Source: Anaerolineales bacterium
GTDB taxonomy: Bacteria > Chloroflexota > Anaerolineae > Anaerolineales > JABWBV01
Length of the DNA stretch: 18,377 nt
Reading direction: 5' to 3'
NCBI GenBank assembly: GCA_020634875.1
Contig: JACKAX010000047.1
Span: 1 to 18,377, forward strand
Shown: in pieces, positions 1-8,946 of the stretch
How positions within the stretch are numbered: the first letter of the stretch is position 1
How the letters are laid out: the number at the start of each line of letters is the position of its first letter
The notes under the pieces: model-generated
Databases searched by the model: none
Seen by the model: the letters and a program-made list of their open reading frames with translations, nothing else
What the model was told of the DNA's origin: nothing
Translations under genes and position numbers: made by a program

Positions 1-1
1 A

Positions 2-1225
2 ACCAAACATGAAACCATCGGGTTAGTTGAAATTGCAACGACAAAAAAAGATTTTCTTTTTGATCCTCAGATTCTGCCTATCTGTCAAGAGATTTTAGTT
101 GACAGAGGTGCAAGGCTTATCACGCCTCTATCAGCAAATGATCCCCAAACCTTGTTTTCGATTGAAGAGAAATTGCTTGAGGTCACTGGAGGTGAAGTTT
201 GTTCTTTTTCGGAATGGGATCGCCTGGGAAATAGAATTTTTAACCTGGCCGTAATCACGAATATCGTCTGGCCTGTTGGTCAAGGGATCCGCTTCAACCC
301 AGACTTGGAAACCTGGCGTCAAGCCTTTGATCAGGGGAATACCATCTCATTCATAAGATCGGAAGATAAAGAGACGAGAGCGATGGTGTATGATGGGACA
401 GAAGTTATGGATGTAGATTCGTTAATTGTCTTTCCATTGCAAAAAGGGCATGAGCGTATTGGGGTGATTGAACTCTATGATTTTAACCACAGGAGAGTCG
501 TAACTTCTGAACAAATAACGTTATTGCGCACCATTGCAGACAAAGCGAGTTATTCAATTGAAAATGCCCGTCTGCTTCAATTGACACAAAATAAACTAGA
601 CGAACAAATTACACTCCTTCATGAAAAAGAAGTGCTCCTCAAAGAAATCCATCACCGTGTCAAAAACAATTTGCAAATTATCTCCAGTTTATTGAATCTA
701 CAATCCAATTACGTGAAAGATCCCGGCTCTTTACGCGCCCTCCACGACAGCCAGGCACGCGTGCGTTCTATGGCTTTAATCCATGAGAAACTCTACCAAT
801 CTAATAGCCTGGCAAAGATCGATTTTGGAGAATATGTTCAGAGTCTGGCGAAAGATTTGTTTCGCTCCTATCAGCGTAGTCTTGGTGAAATCGAATTAAA
901 AGTTGAGGCAGCTGAGATTGCCCTAGACCTGGATTATGCCATTCCTTGTGGTCTGATCCTAAATGAATTATTAACCAACGCCTTGAAATACGCCTTTCCA
1001 AAGGGAAGAAAGGGCCAGCTATGGATCGAACTCACTATCCTTCCCGACCAGCGGGTTTGTCTTAAAGTCGCGGATAATGGTATAGGGCTTCCAGAAGGTT
1101 TTGACTTGACAAAGAGTAGTTCACTTGGTTTGCAATTGGTTAGGAATTTAGTTTCGCAAATAGAGGGCAAATTGGAGCTTCAACGTTCGGGGGGAACCGC
1201 TTTCCTTATTTCCTTTCGGTATTAA
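2..1225 (+). CDS. GAF-domain sensor histidine kinase, HisKA_2 type (5' end outside window)
   Basis: The reading frame is open from the left edge, so the N-terminus is missing; the TTG at 152 lies inside the GAF region and is not a credible start. The visible 407 residues hold a GAF-like sensory domain (about residues 10-195), a short coiled linker, a HisKA_2 dimerisation/phosphoacceptor segment with the [11 protein letters not shown] motif (His at about residues 217-218 of the visible part), and a HATPase domain with N-box ([13 protein letters not shown]), G1 (VADNGIGLP) and G2-like (SSSLGLQLV) motifs. It should autophosphorylate and pass the phosphate to a receiver. The next gene starts 17 bp downstream and begins with a receiver domain, so it is the obvious partner. 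No transmembrane segment is visible in this part, which suggests a cytoplasmic sensor, although the missing N-terminus could change that. Confidence 0.9.
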   Translation, partial: TKHETIGLVEIATTKKDFLFDPQILPICQEILVDRGARLITPLSANDPQTLFSIEEKLLEVTGGEVCSFSEWDRLGNRIFNLAVITNIVWPVGQGIRFNPDLETWRQAFDQGNTISFIRSEDKETRAMVYDGTEVMDVDSLIVFPLQKGHERIGVIELYDFNHRRVVTSEQITLLRTIADKASYSIENARLLQLTQNKLDEQITLLHEKEVLLKEIHHRVKNNLQIISSLLNLQSNYVKDPGSLRALHDSQARVRSMALIHEKLYQSNSLAKIDFGEYVQSLAKDLFRSYQRSLGEIELKVEAAEIALDLDYAIPCGLILNELLTNALKYAFPKGRKGQLWIELTILPDQRVCLKVADNGIGLPEGFDLTKSSSLGLQLVRNLVSQIEGKLELQRSGGTAFLISFRY

Positions 1226-1242
1226 TCCAGGAGCATTCATTT

Positions 1243-3429
1243 ATGTCTAAAGCTAATATATTAATCGTGGAGGATGAGCAAATCGTTGCGATGGATCTCC
1301 AAAGCAGCTTAGAAATTTGTGGGTTTTCGATTGTGGGACAGGCTAGCCGTGGAGATGATGCTATGCAAAAGGTCGCTGAATTGCGCCCTGATTTGATCAT
1401 GATGGACATTGGGCTTAAAGGAGACATAGATGGGATTGAAGCGGCCACCCAAATCCGCCAGCAGTTTAATTTACCCGTCATTTTTTTAACTGCTTTTGCA
1501 AACCAGTCGACTGTGGAGCGTGCCCGTACGGCTGAACCTTATGGTTATATTCTCAAACCTTTCGAAGAACGCGAGTTAGTGGTTACGATAGAAATGGCCC
1601 TTTACAAGCATCAAGCAGAGAAGGAGTTAATAGAAAGCGAGCAAAAGTTCCATCAAGTGATCGATCACGCTTCAGATGGAATTGCATTAATTGATCACCA
1701 GGGTCACATCATCGAATGGAACGCTGCTTTGGAACAAATCACAGGGCTAAAAAATTCAGATGTGATTGGCTGCCCCATTTGGGAAATTACCTTCCAGATG
1801 TCCCCGAAAAATAAGAAGTTGAAAAATCCTATAGAGACCCACGCCCTAATTTGGGATATAGATATCAAAGGAGGGTATAGAAATAAAGATCATGTCATTG
1901 AAAGAGAAATAGAAACGCCAGAAGGAATTCTTCGAACCATTCAAAGCAATGGTTTTTCGATAGAGACGGCCCAGGGAATGGTGGGAGGTGTCATTATCCG
2001 GGATATTACTGAACAAAGACAGACAGAACGAAAAATTCTTGAAGCCCAAAAACAATTGGAGGCAACTTTTGAGGCGGTGCCAGATTTATTGTTTGAACTT
2101 GGCTTGGATGGCCGTTACTACAACTACCATACCCCGCGCGCGGATCTACTTGCTGCCCCTCCTGAATTTTTTCTTGGGAAAACTGTAGCCGAGGTCCTTC
2201 CAGATGAGGCCGCAAAAGTTGTTTATGATGCTTTACGGGAGGCTCAAGAAAAGGGAAGTTCTCATGGCAAACAACTGGAATTAGCAGTTCCGAGCGGTAA
2301 ATTGTGGTTTGAACTTTCTGTGTCTCGAAAAGTGGAAATTCTAGAGCAAGAACCACGTTTCATTGTCTTATCACGAGATATTTCCGACCGAAAAAATTTG
2401 GAGCAAAAGGAGCGCGATCAGCGCATGCTGGCTGAAGCTTTACTTGATACAGCCAAGGCTTTAAGTGGATCTCTGAAATTAGATGACATTCTGGACCGTA
2501 TCCTTGAAAATTTGGAAAAACTGGTTATGCACGATGTCGGGATCGTCTTACTTGTTGAAGAAAATTCGGTTCGAAGCATTCGATATCAAAACACACTCAA
2601 AGATCCTATGAAGCAACTGGTACTTGATCATCTTCAAGTAGACCTCATCAATACCCCTATCTTGAGCACTATCCTCAAAACCCAAGAGCCTCTGTTAATC
2701 AATAATCTCCATAAAGACGCTCGTTGGAATGATTTGTCTATGCAAGGTTTAGAAGACATACGTTCCATTATTTTTGCACCTATAGTATCCCAGGGAAAAG
2801 TGGTTGGCGTCATCAATCTTACCAGTTCTATCGTAGGGTTCTTCACACTTCTACATGTTAAGCGGATAATGGCTTTTGCAGCTCAAGTAGCGCTTGCTTT
2901 TGAAAATGCAAGGTTGTTCGAACAAGTGCAGCACCTAGCCTTGACTGACCCCCTTACGGATTTATTCAATATGCGATATTTCGAGGATTATGCTAGGCTT
3001 GAACTTGAACGTATTCAGCGTTATAAGCGAACCCTTTCAATCGCTATGTTAGATATCGATCATTTCAAAAATATTAATGATACCTTTGGACATACCGTGG
3101 GGGATCAGGTTTTACGTGCAATATCTGGGCGGATAAAAGGTGCTGTACGTACGGTGGATATTGTTGCACGGTATGGGGGTGAAGAGTTTATCATTCTCAT
3201 GCCGGAAACGAATTTGGATGAAGCATTTGAAATTGGTGAACGAGTTCGTATGAAGATTACAAACACCTTAATTGATGTCGAAGAAAATTCAATCCATATT
3301 ACCATTAGTGCAGGAGTTGCAGAAATAAACACTCAAGCCAATGATCTGGGAAAGCTTATAAAATTAGCCGATCAAGCCTTGTACACCGCCAAACAGAACG
3401 GACGAAATCAAGTGGTTAAATCACATTAA
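1243..3429 (+). CDS. Response regulator with receiver-PAS-PAS-GAF-GGDEF architecture (diguanylate cyclase)
   Basis: This 728-residue protein is predicted to make cyclic di-GMP from two GTP in response to phosphorylation. The receiver domain (1-120) has the acidic pair E10/D11, phosphoacceptor D55, T83 and K105. Two PAS domains follow (about 130-250 and 255-385), then a GAF domain (about 395-555) and a GGDEF domain (about 560-728). The active-site motif is GGEEF at 645-649, a functional variant, and an RxxD inhibitory site (R636-D639) sits exactly five residues before it, so product feedback inhibition is likely. There is no EAL domain. An AGGAG ribosome site at 1229-1233 supports the ATG at 1243. 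The gene is 17 bp after the histidine kinase and probably co-transcribed with it. The input ligands of the PAS and GAF domains cannot be read from sequence. Confidence 0.93.
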   Translation: MSKANILIVEDEQIVAMDLQSSLEICGFSIVGQASRGDDAMQKVAELRPDLIMMDIGLKGDIDGIEAATQIRQQFNLPVIFLTAFANQSTVERARTAEPYGYILKPFEERELVVTIEMALYKHQAEKELIESEQKFHQVIDHASDGIALIDHQGHIIEWNAALEQITGLKNSDVIGCPIWEITFQMSPKNKKLKNPIETHALIWDIDIKGGYRNKDHVIEREIETPEGILRTIQSNGFSIETAQGMVGGVIIRDITEQRQTERKILEAQKQLEATFEAVPDLLFELGLDGRYYNYHTPRADLLAAPPEFFLGKTVAEVLPDEAAKVVYDALREAQEKGSSHGKQLELAVPSGKLWFELSVSRKVEILEQEPRFIVLSRDISDRKNLEQKERDQRMLAEALLDTAKALSGSLKLDDILDRILENLEKLVMHDVGIVLLVEENSVRSIRYQNTLKDPMKQLVLDHLQVDLINTPILSTILKTQEPLLINNLHKDARWNDLSMQGLEDIRSIIFAPIVSQGKVVGVINLTSSIVGFFTLLHVKRIMAFAAQVALAFENARLFEQVQHLALTDPLTDLFNMRYFEDYARLELERIQRYKRTLSIAMLDIDHFKNINDTFGHTVGDQVLRAISGRIKGAVRTVDIVARYGGEEFIILMPETNLDEAFEIGERVRMKITNTLIDVEENSIHITISAGVAEINTQANDLGKLIKLADQALYTAKQNGRNQVVKSH

Positions 3430-3459
3430 GAATAGTTGGTTAAAGCCAAATACAACATC

Positions 3460-3482
3460 CTAATAACAAGTTCTGTTCTTAG
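3460..3482 (+). other. Imperfect hairpin after the diguanylate cyclase gene
   Basis: CTAATAACA (3460-3468) can pair with TGTTCTTAG (3474-3482) across a 5-nt loop, with one mismatch. It is followed by an A-rich rather than a T-rich tract, so it does not fit an intrinsic terminator on the plus strand. It may be fortuitous, or a weak 3' end structure. Confidence 0.25.
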
Positions 3483-3582
3483 AATAAAAAAAGATCACTC
3501 ACTTTCGTAGGAAGTGCACCGGATTGGTGGGGTCGCAAACCGTTTAGCCCTGACAATCTTATCAGTAAGGAAAAAGAAAATT

Positions 3583-4803
3583 ATGGATAACAAAACACCC
3601 CTCTCCTCTATTTATCGTAACGCCGTTTCCATGACGGCTATTCTCGGAGGCCTCCTTCTTGCCGCTACAGGGTTGCTCGCCGCAACGAGACAGGCTCAAG
3701 CCGTGAGAACTTCCCTTCATGTCGATCTCATCGGTTGGCAACGCGTGAACACGGATGGGTTTGGGGATACCAACACCTATGGGGCGGCTGGGTCCTTGGC
3801 TGTTTTCAATGGGCAGCTCTATTCAGGGGCGACAAACTGGAGCGGGGTTGGCGCAAGTCTATGGCGTACCGCCGATGGCTTAAATTGGACGTCTGTCATG
3901 ACCAATGGCTTTGGGCAATTCAGCCTCAATCCTGCGATCCTAGGCATGCTCGTTTTCGATGGGCAATTGTATGCAGGAACCGGGTGGTGGGCTGGCGCGC
4001 CAGGCCAACTATGGCGTTCGCCAGATGGAACTACATGGAGTCAAATCACAGGGAACGGGATCGGCACGAGCACTGGGGGCGTTTTTGCGTTTACCGTCTA
4101 TAGCGATACGCTGTATTTCGGAACGTGCGGTGCGCCGGGTGGAATTGATGGGGCACAAATATGGCGGAGTACAACCGGTGATAGCCTTAGTTGGACCAAT
4201 GTGGTTACCTCTGGCAATACGACCACGGACAACGTTTGCATCACCGGCTTGGAGACGTTTGGGGGGGCTTTGTATGCGACGGTAGAAAATGAAAGCACGG
4301 GGGCACAAATTTGGCGGAGCCTGACCGGTGCTCGCGGGACATGGACACAGGTTAATCAGAGTGGATTTGGGGCACCTACCAACATTCAGGCTGGTAAAAT
4401 GGCAGGATTTAATGGGGAAATGTATGTGGGGACGCGCAATCTAAGCACGGGTGCCCAGTTATGGCGCTCCGAAAATGGAACAGCTTGGCATTCCGTGATG
4501 ACCGATGGTTTTGGGGACATTAACAATCAAAAGGTGGAGACGCTCTTTGTTTTTGAGGGAGTGCTATATGCCTTTCTAGATAATGAGGTCACTGGGATGG
4601 AAGTATGGCAATCGCGCGATGGCATGTCCTGGCACCAGGTAAATCCAGATGGCTTTGGGGATAGCAATAATAAGAGTATTTGGGCGAACGAGGTTACTAA
4701 TTTTGATAATTCCTTGTACTTAGGCGTTCATAATGATGTAACCGGTGTCGAAATTTGGCGCTACAACGAAAAGATTGTCTACTTACCTATGATCATTCGG
4801 TAA
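3583..4803 (+). CDS. Secreted seven-repeat beta-propeller protein
   Basis: I chose the ATG at 3583 because AAGGA lies at 3567-3571 and a typical signal peptide follows at once: a polar N-terminus, a hydrophobic core at about residues 17-34 and AQA at 38-40 as cleavage site. A GTG at 3514 would add 23 unlikely residues. The 406-residue product consists of seven repeats of about 48-52 residues. Each contains a W-x-x-V opening, a DGFGDxNN-like turn, a hydrophobic FxGxLYxGT strand and a TGAQ(I/L)WRSxDG closing strand. Seven such units predict a closed seven-bladed propeller, a scaffold for ligand or protein binding; no catalytic residues are evident. The protein ends in KIVYLPMIIR, a tail like those I recall on exported Chloroflexota proteins. 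It is not clearly linked to its neighbours. The ligand is unknown. Confidence 0.8.
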   Translation: MDNKTPLSSIYRNAVSMTAILGGLLLAATGLLAATRQAQAVRTSLHVDLIGWQRVNTDGFGDTNTYGAAGSLAVFNGQLYSGATNWSGVGASLWRTADGLNWTSVMTNGFGQFSLNPAILGMLVFDGQLYAGTGWWAGAPGQLWRSPDGTTWSQITGNGIGTSTGGVFAFTVYSDTLYFGTCGAPGGIDGAQIWRSTTGDSLSWTNVVTSGNTTTDNVCITGLETFGGALYATVENESTGAQIWRSLTGARGTWTQVNQSGFGAPTNIQAGKMAGFNGEMYVGTRNLSTGAQLWRSENGTAWHSVMTDGFGDINNQKVETLFVFEGVLYAFLDNEVTGMEVWQSRDGMSWHQVNPDGFGDSNNKSIWANEVTNFDNSLYLGVHNDVTGVEIWRYNEKIVYLPMIIR

Positions 4804-5438
4804 CAAACTTTTCCTCGGCGTAAAGAACATCTCCATAAAAGTCACCTTTGCCAAGAAACTTCATGTACTAGAGGCTTCGCGGTTCGATTGGCAGGATGTG
4901 CACTTAAGTGTCGCTATTACAATAAGGGCAAACTTGCTTCAACCGGGCAGATCATTTAATCTTTACAAGCAAAAATGCAAGCCGAAACTGTGTAACCGGA
5001 TGATATATGTATAAGATATAGACAGCATAGATAAAAAACTAGAATTCACAAAATTAATTGGAGAGGTTTTAGATGATAAGTGACATGAGTTAACAAAAAT
5101 ATATTAACGATAGATTCTAGGGTCAAATGCAAGCTAGTAGATTTATTTCAAATGAAACCCCATCCTATCTAGTTGAAAAAAGTTTATGGGTGGGCGAAAC
5201 AGATTGTCAACTAAACCATAAGGAAGATTATGGTTCTTGGATAATGGAGATGAGAAGGGCTGTATTTTCCCGTTGGTTAGATAGGGTCTTTACATCTCCC
5301 TGTTTTTACTTACATTAATATTTCCCTTTTTGCTGGTATTGCCGAATTCACTGATATCGCACACGGCTTTTTACATCGCGTTACTGGAGTGGTTAGTTAG
5401 GTTTGAAGGATGTTGAAGCAGGAATGGTCTGAAAAATT
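4804..5438. other. Gene-poor AT-rich stretch
   Basis: I see no convincing gene, RNA gene or repeat in these 635 bases. A 63-codon plus-strand ORF (5127-5318) lacks a ribosome site and any recognisable motif. There is no clear terminator after the propeller gene or after the minus-strand membrane gene that ends at 5439. The low coding density and AT bias suggest decayed sequence. Confidence 0.5.
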
Positions 5439-5846
5439 TCATGAGGCGAAAGGTTTCACCCTGGGCGATATGGCGATCACAAAAAGACACACAGCACATC
5501 CTTCGAGCAAACGACCCGCAAAGAATAGCAATGAATGAATTAAAAAAAAAGAACCAACTGCAACTAATAGAATGCCTAGATTGAGCAGAATGTAGACCCC
5601 CCAAATTACCTTTTCATTGCCACGTTTTGGCTCTTGCGGGAAACGAGGCAAAATCCAAAAGGCAGTGCCTAGGATCAATTGAATAGTCCAGCCAAACAAA
5701 AGGGCTTCGATGTGGGCTGGGAGAAGTTGCCATGCAGTGGGGATGAGGGCAGTCCCTTTTTCTGTCAGGATGAATGCCCCAAGCGTGAAACCAAAAAGCA
5801 GGTAAATTAAGGCGCTGCGAATGAACCAAATAGAAACGCGAGGCAT
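5439..5846 (-). CDS. Four-helix membrane protein, paralogue A of a tandem pair
   Basis: The product has 135 residues with four predicted transmembrane helices. The ATG at 5846 is preceded by AAGGAG about 10 nt upstream and lies one base after the stop of the preceding gene, so translation is probably coupled. A longer in-frame ATG at 5924 would overlap that gene and is less likely. The helix-2 signature runs H45-x-E47, then GW-x2-QLILG-x2-FWILPR (52-68), followed by N89 in helix 3. It aligns without gaps to the neighbouring protein. A membrane histidine followed by a G[WF]-and-P[RK] pattern is reminiscent of single helices in haem-copper oxidase or NO-reductase subunit I, but the protein is far too short for those enzymes. 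The function is unknown; a role in haem, quinone or nitrogen-oxide metabolism is inferred only from the nearby nos cluster. Confidence 0.75.
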   Translation of the reverse strand: MPRVSIWFIRSALIYLLFGFTLGAFILTEKGTALIPTAWQLLPAHIEALLFGWTIQLILGTAFWILPRFPQEPKRGNEKVIWGVYILLNLGILLVAVGSFFLIHSLLFFAGRLLEGCAVCLFVIAISPRVKPFAS

Positions 5847-5847
5847 T

Positions 5848-6267
5848 TTATCGCTCCTTGACCCGTTTCCAGGTATTCGCAACAAAAAACAAGCCGGCAA
5901 GCCACTGAAGAACAGCTGAGACAACCAGAAGCCCTTTCCATCTGGCCACTAGTCCAGTTTGTTGCATAGGTTCCACGATAAGCCGGAGCGCCAAACCAGC
6001 GTTGAGAAAAATATAAGTTAACCAAGCTAATAGTTCACTGCCACGCGGCTTTTCTTTCGAATATTTAGGGAACATCCAAAATACTATTCCAAAGATTAAT
6101 TGTGCGACAAATCCGACCATAAACGCATGAAAGAAAACTGGTGTAAGGGCGGAAATAAAACTGGGTAAGTCGAAAAGGGCTTGCGTGGCCAGAAGAACCC
6201 CTACTAGGAGGGCAAAAACAAAAAATATAAGCGAAGTACGGATGAATAGACGGGTGAGGAGAGGCAC
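5848..6267 (-). CDS. Four-helix membrane protein, paralogue B of a tandem pair
   Basis: This 139-residue protein has four predicted transmembrane helices and is the upstream member of a minus-strand gene pair. It shares with its neighbour the N-terminal FIR motif (8-10), GF-x2-QLIFG-x2-FWMFPK (52-68), a KPRG/KRG loop, a tryptophan in helix 3 and N89, at identical residue numbers. Its histidine is at 47, where paralogue A has glutamate. The start is the GTG at 6267, which has no visible Shine-Dalgarno sequence. The frame stays open upstream, so a non-ATG start further up cannot be excluded. Only a 1-nt gap separates it from paralogue A, and the pair may act as a heterodimer. The function is unknown. 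Confidence 0.7.
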   Translation of the reverse strand: MPLLTRLFIRTSLIFFVFALLVGVLLATQALFDLPSFISALTPVFFHAFMVGFVAQLIFGIVFWMFPKYSKEKPRGSELLAWLTYIFLNAGLALRLIVEPMQQTGLVARWKGLLVVSAVLQWLAGLFFVANTWKRVKER

Positions 6268-6415
6268 GAGGATAAAGATTATTGCAAAGTAAGACAGGTG
6301 TTTTTGACAAATACGGCACCTAGTAATATCTCTACTGTCCGGTTTAGATCTTTCGGGTTAAATCTTTTGCACCGAAGATGACAGTAGATGAAATGAAAAT
6401 ATTGACCATGAACAA

Positions 6416-6736
6416 ATGCTTTTTTATCCTTTAAATTCAGTCAATCCTAGTGACATCGTTAGATTAATCGGACACATTCTTGAAGCAATTACTGAACGTG
6501 AGATGGTGCTGATGGAGGATGGATGTGGAATAAGTAAATTTTCCATTTCCTTTTTAGTGTATCACGAGTGGGATTCAGAAACGACCAAATATTTTCTATT
6601 CTTAACGCTAGTATTTATCCAAGGGCAGGAAATCCAAATAGGCAGCAAGGTTTTGGGGAAAGCACATAAGAATTTGGGAAAGTCCATTGGCAGCTTTTTC
6701 AAAATTGAGCACATAGGCGTCTACTTCAATCACTAA
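6416..6736 (+). CDS. Doubtful hypothetical protein
   Basis: This is a 106-codon ORF with an ATG start but no ribosome site. The predicted product is mixed hydrophobic and polar, with no signal peptide, clear membrane segment or motif that I recognise. It lies in the AT-rich interval between the divergent membrane-protein pair and nosZ and could be a small real gene or a gene remnant. I keep it only because its length and amino-acid mix are slightly better than chance. Confidence 0.25.
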   Translation: MLFYPLNSVNPSDIVRLIGHILEAITEREMVLMEDGCGISKFSISFLVYHEWDSETTKYFLFLTLVFIQGQEIQIGSKVLGKAHKNLGKSIGSFFKIEHIGVYFNH

Positions 6737-6826
6737 ATTAAATTATCTCGCAGGTATTATGGGGGACCCAAATCGATTATGCCGTACAAAACAAAACACT
6801 ATTAGTAAAAACCAAACGCTCAAAAA

Positions 6827-6842
6827 TATGATCATGATCATA
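6827..6842. promoter_or_regulatory. FNR/DNR-like palindromic operator upstream of nosZ
   Basis: TATGATCATGATCATA is a perfect 16-bp palindrome. Its core, ATGAT-CATG-ATCAT, has the same spacing as the Crp/Fnr family consensus TTGAT-N4-ATCAA and differs only in the outermost TT/AA positions. Its centre is 100 bp before the nosZ ATG. A Crp/Fnr-family regulator is encoded at 15113-15814, so this is a plausible operator for it, though binding is inferred. Confidence 0.65.
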
Positions 6843-6872
6843 CCTTCCTAGTTCTTTTTGTTCCAAAATAAG

Positions 6873-6878
6873 TATATT
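6873..6878 (+). promoter_or_regulatory. Candidate -10 element of the nosZ promoter
   Basis: TATATT lies downstream of the palindromic operator, whose centre would sit near -50 of the implied start. There is no good -35 hexamer, as expected for an activator-dependent promoter. A class II placement (operator at -41.5) would instead need a start near 6876 and the poorer AAAATA at 6865-6870 as -10. Confidence 0.35.
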
Positions 6879-6934
6879 CTTTCATGTTTCACAGGTATAG
6901 ATACCTGGCATATCACTTTCAAGGAGTTTCTTGC

Positions 6935-8935
6935 ATGAAACCGTTCAAATCTCTTTTTTTCCTTGCCTTTTTGACGATTCTGGCATTTTCTATCTCGGGT
7001 TGTGGTCAGAAAGATGAAGCAATCCCTGCCGTAGAAGGTTTACCTGAAGATGCAGCGTCTATCGTGGCTGCGCGCGGGTTAACCTCTAATGATATTTATG
7101 CCGCCCTCTCTACATTTGTTCCCTCCGGCCAGCACGATCCCTACATCATGTTTGCTTCAGGAGGACATAGTGGGCAAGTTCTCGTCGTTGGCGTGCCTTC
7201 GATGCGAATTCTCAAGGTGATCGGGGTGTTTACGCCTGAACCCTGGCAAGGTTATGGTTTTGGTGGCTCCTCCAATGCGATTCTTGCCGAGGGATCGATG
7301 CCAGATGGGGAAGAAATTCGTTGGGGTGATACTCACCACCCTGGCCTTTCGGAAACTAATGCAGAGTATGATGGGCAATTTCTTTTTATCAACGACAAAG
7401 CAAATGCACGGTTAGCGGTCATTGACCTTCGCGATTTTGAAACCAAACAAATTATCAAAAACCCGAATGCAAACGTCGATCACGGCGGAACGTTTGTCAC
7501 GCCTAACACCGAATACATCGTGGAAGGGCCGCAGTATGCCGCCCCAATTGGCAGTGGGTACGCGCCCCTCACCCAATATCAAGAAGAATATCGAGGTTTG
7601 ATTACGTTTTGGGCTTTCGACCGGGTGGCAGGGAGGGTAGACGAATCTAAATCCTTTCAAATCGAACTGCCTCCTTACTGGCAAGATTTATGTGACGCAG
7701 GAAAAGGCCCCAGTACAGGATGGGTCTTCTGCAATTCATTCAACACTGAAATGGCGACAGGCGGCGTCGAAATGGGCAATCCAGCGTTTGAGGCAGGCAC
7801 GGCCAAAAATGATACCGACTATCTACACATCATCAACTGGAAGAAGGCAGAAGAAGTTTTCAACGCCGGGAAAAGTGAAACCATCAATGGCATCGCCGTC
7901 ATCCGGCTGGATACGGCTGTTGAAGAAGGCTTGCTGTACTTTACCCCCGAACCGAAAAGCCCGCATGGCTCGGACGTGACCCCGGGAGGCGAATTTGTGG
8001 TCGTGGGTGGTAAGTTAGACCCGCATGTAACCATTTACTCGTTCGAGAAAATCCAGGCGGCAATCAACGCGGGCGGGTTAGAGACGGATGTGTTTGGTGT
8101 CCCTGTCATCCCCTTAGACGCCAGCATGGAAGCACAGGTGGAAGTTGGATTGGGGCCACTCCACACTGTTTTCGATGACAAAGGTTATGCCTACACCTCG
8201 CTCTTTCTCGACTCGGCGGTTGCACGCTGGACGCTCGGGGGCCCGTATGCCGACAAACACCCCGAAGATGCCTGGACCCTGGTGCAGAAACTGCCCGTCC
8301 AATACAACATTGGGCATATCGCAGCGGCTGAAGGGGACACAGCCTCCCCTGATGGACTGTACGTAGTCGCGCTCAATAAATGGGCCATTGATCGCTTTGC
8401 GAATGTCGGGCCGTTGCTGCCACAGAACTTCCAACTGATAGATACGAATAACACTGGCGAGCAAATGCGTGTCATCTACGATATGCCGGTTGGCATGGCC
8501 GAACCCCATTACGCTCAAATTATCAAAGCTGACAAACTTCATCCCTTTGATGTCTACCCCGAAGTGGGTTGGAATCCCGAAACGATGAGCGTTGATCCAA
8601 ATGCGGTGACAGACCCCTCACAAGCCAAGATCGAGCACAACGGCACGCAGGTCGAAATTTGGTCAGCGGTGGTAAGGTCGCATTACACCCCCGAAATTGT
8701 CGAGATCAACAAGGGTGATCATGTTATCTGGCATTTCACCAATATCGAACGGACTTATGATGCCACACACGGCTTTGCCTTGTCTGGCTATAACATTACG
8801 CTCAGCCTCGAACCTGGAGAAACCCAAACGATTGAATTCGACGCCAACCAAGCCGGAACATTTTCCTTTTACTGCACGGAATTTTGTTCGGCGCTTCACC
8901 TCGAAATGTTTGGCTATTTTCTCGTAAAACCATAA
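6935..8935 (+). CDS. nosZ: Clade II nitrous oxide reductase, lipoprotein form
   Basis: NosZ reduces N2O to N2 with two electrons. The ATG at 6935 has AAGGAG at 6921-6926 and opens a signal peptide ending in the lipobox ISG-C23, so the 666-residue precursor is probably exported by Sec and lipid-anchored; no twin-arginine motif is present, as is usual in clade II. An ATG at 6884 would misplace the signal. CuZ-cluster histidines are seen at 134/135 (DTHHP), 183, 344 (SPHGSD), 410 (GPLHT), 461 (IGHIAA) and 525 (AEPHY). The C-terminal cupredoxin domain carries the CuA site: H612, C647 and C651 (CTEFC), H655 and M658. All seven CuZ and the side-chain CuA ligands are present, so the enzyme should be active. 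It is the first gene of the operon, behind an FNR-like operator. Confidence 0.97.
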   Translation: MKPFKSLFFLAFLTILAFSISGCGQKDEAIPAVEGLPEDAASIVAARGLTSNDIYAALSTFVPSGQHDPYIMFASGGHSGQVLVVGVPSMRILKVIGVFTPEPWQGYGFGGSSNAILAEGSMPDGEEIRWGDTHHPGLSETNAEYDGQFLFINDKANARLAVIDLRDFETKQIIKNPNANVDHGGTFVTPNTEYIVEGPQYAAPIGSGYAPLTQYQEEYRGLITFWAFDRVAGRVDESKSFQIELPPYWQDLCDAGKGPSTGWVFCNSFNTEMATGGVEMGNPAFEAGTAKNDTDYLHIINWKKAEEVFNAGKSETINGIAVIRLDTAVEEGLLYFTPEPKSPHGSDVTPGGEFVVVGGKLDPHVTIYSFEKIQAAINAGGLETDVFGVPVIPLDASMEAQVEVGLGPLHTVFDDKGYAYTSLFLDSAVARWTLGGPYADKHPEDAWTLVQKLPVQYNIGHIAAAEGDTASPDGLYVVALNKWAIDRFANVGPLLPQNFQLIDTNNTGEQMRVIYDMPVGMAEPHYAQIIKADKLHPFDVYPEVGWNPETMSVDPNAVTDPSQAKIEHNGTQVEIWSAVVRSHYTPEIVEINKGDHVIWHFTNIERTYDATHGFALSGYNITLSLEPGETQTIEFDANQAGTFSFYCTEFCSALHLEMFGYFLVKP

Positions 8936-8946
8936 CCCTCCCTTTG

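Noticed and set aside
4878..4898. GGTTCGATT resembling a tRNA T-loop
   Set aside because: The flanks do not form a T-stem and no acceptor or anticodon arms can be placed around it.
5127..5318. 63-codon plus-strand ORF in the gene-poor stretch
   Set aside because: It has no ribosome site, no recognisable domain and no conserved context; this length is expected by chance in open AT-rich DNA.
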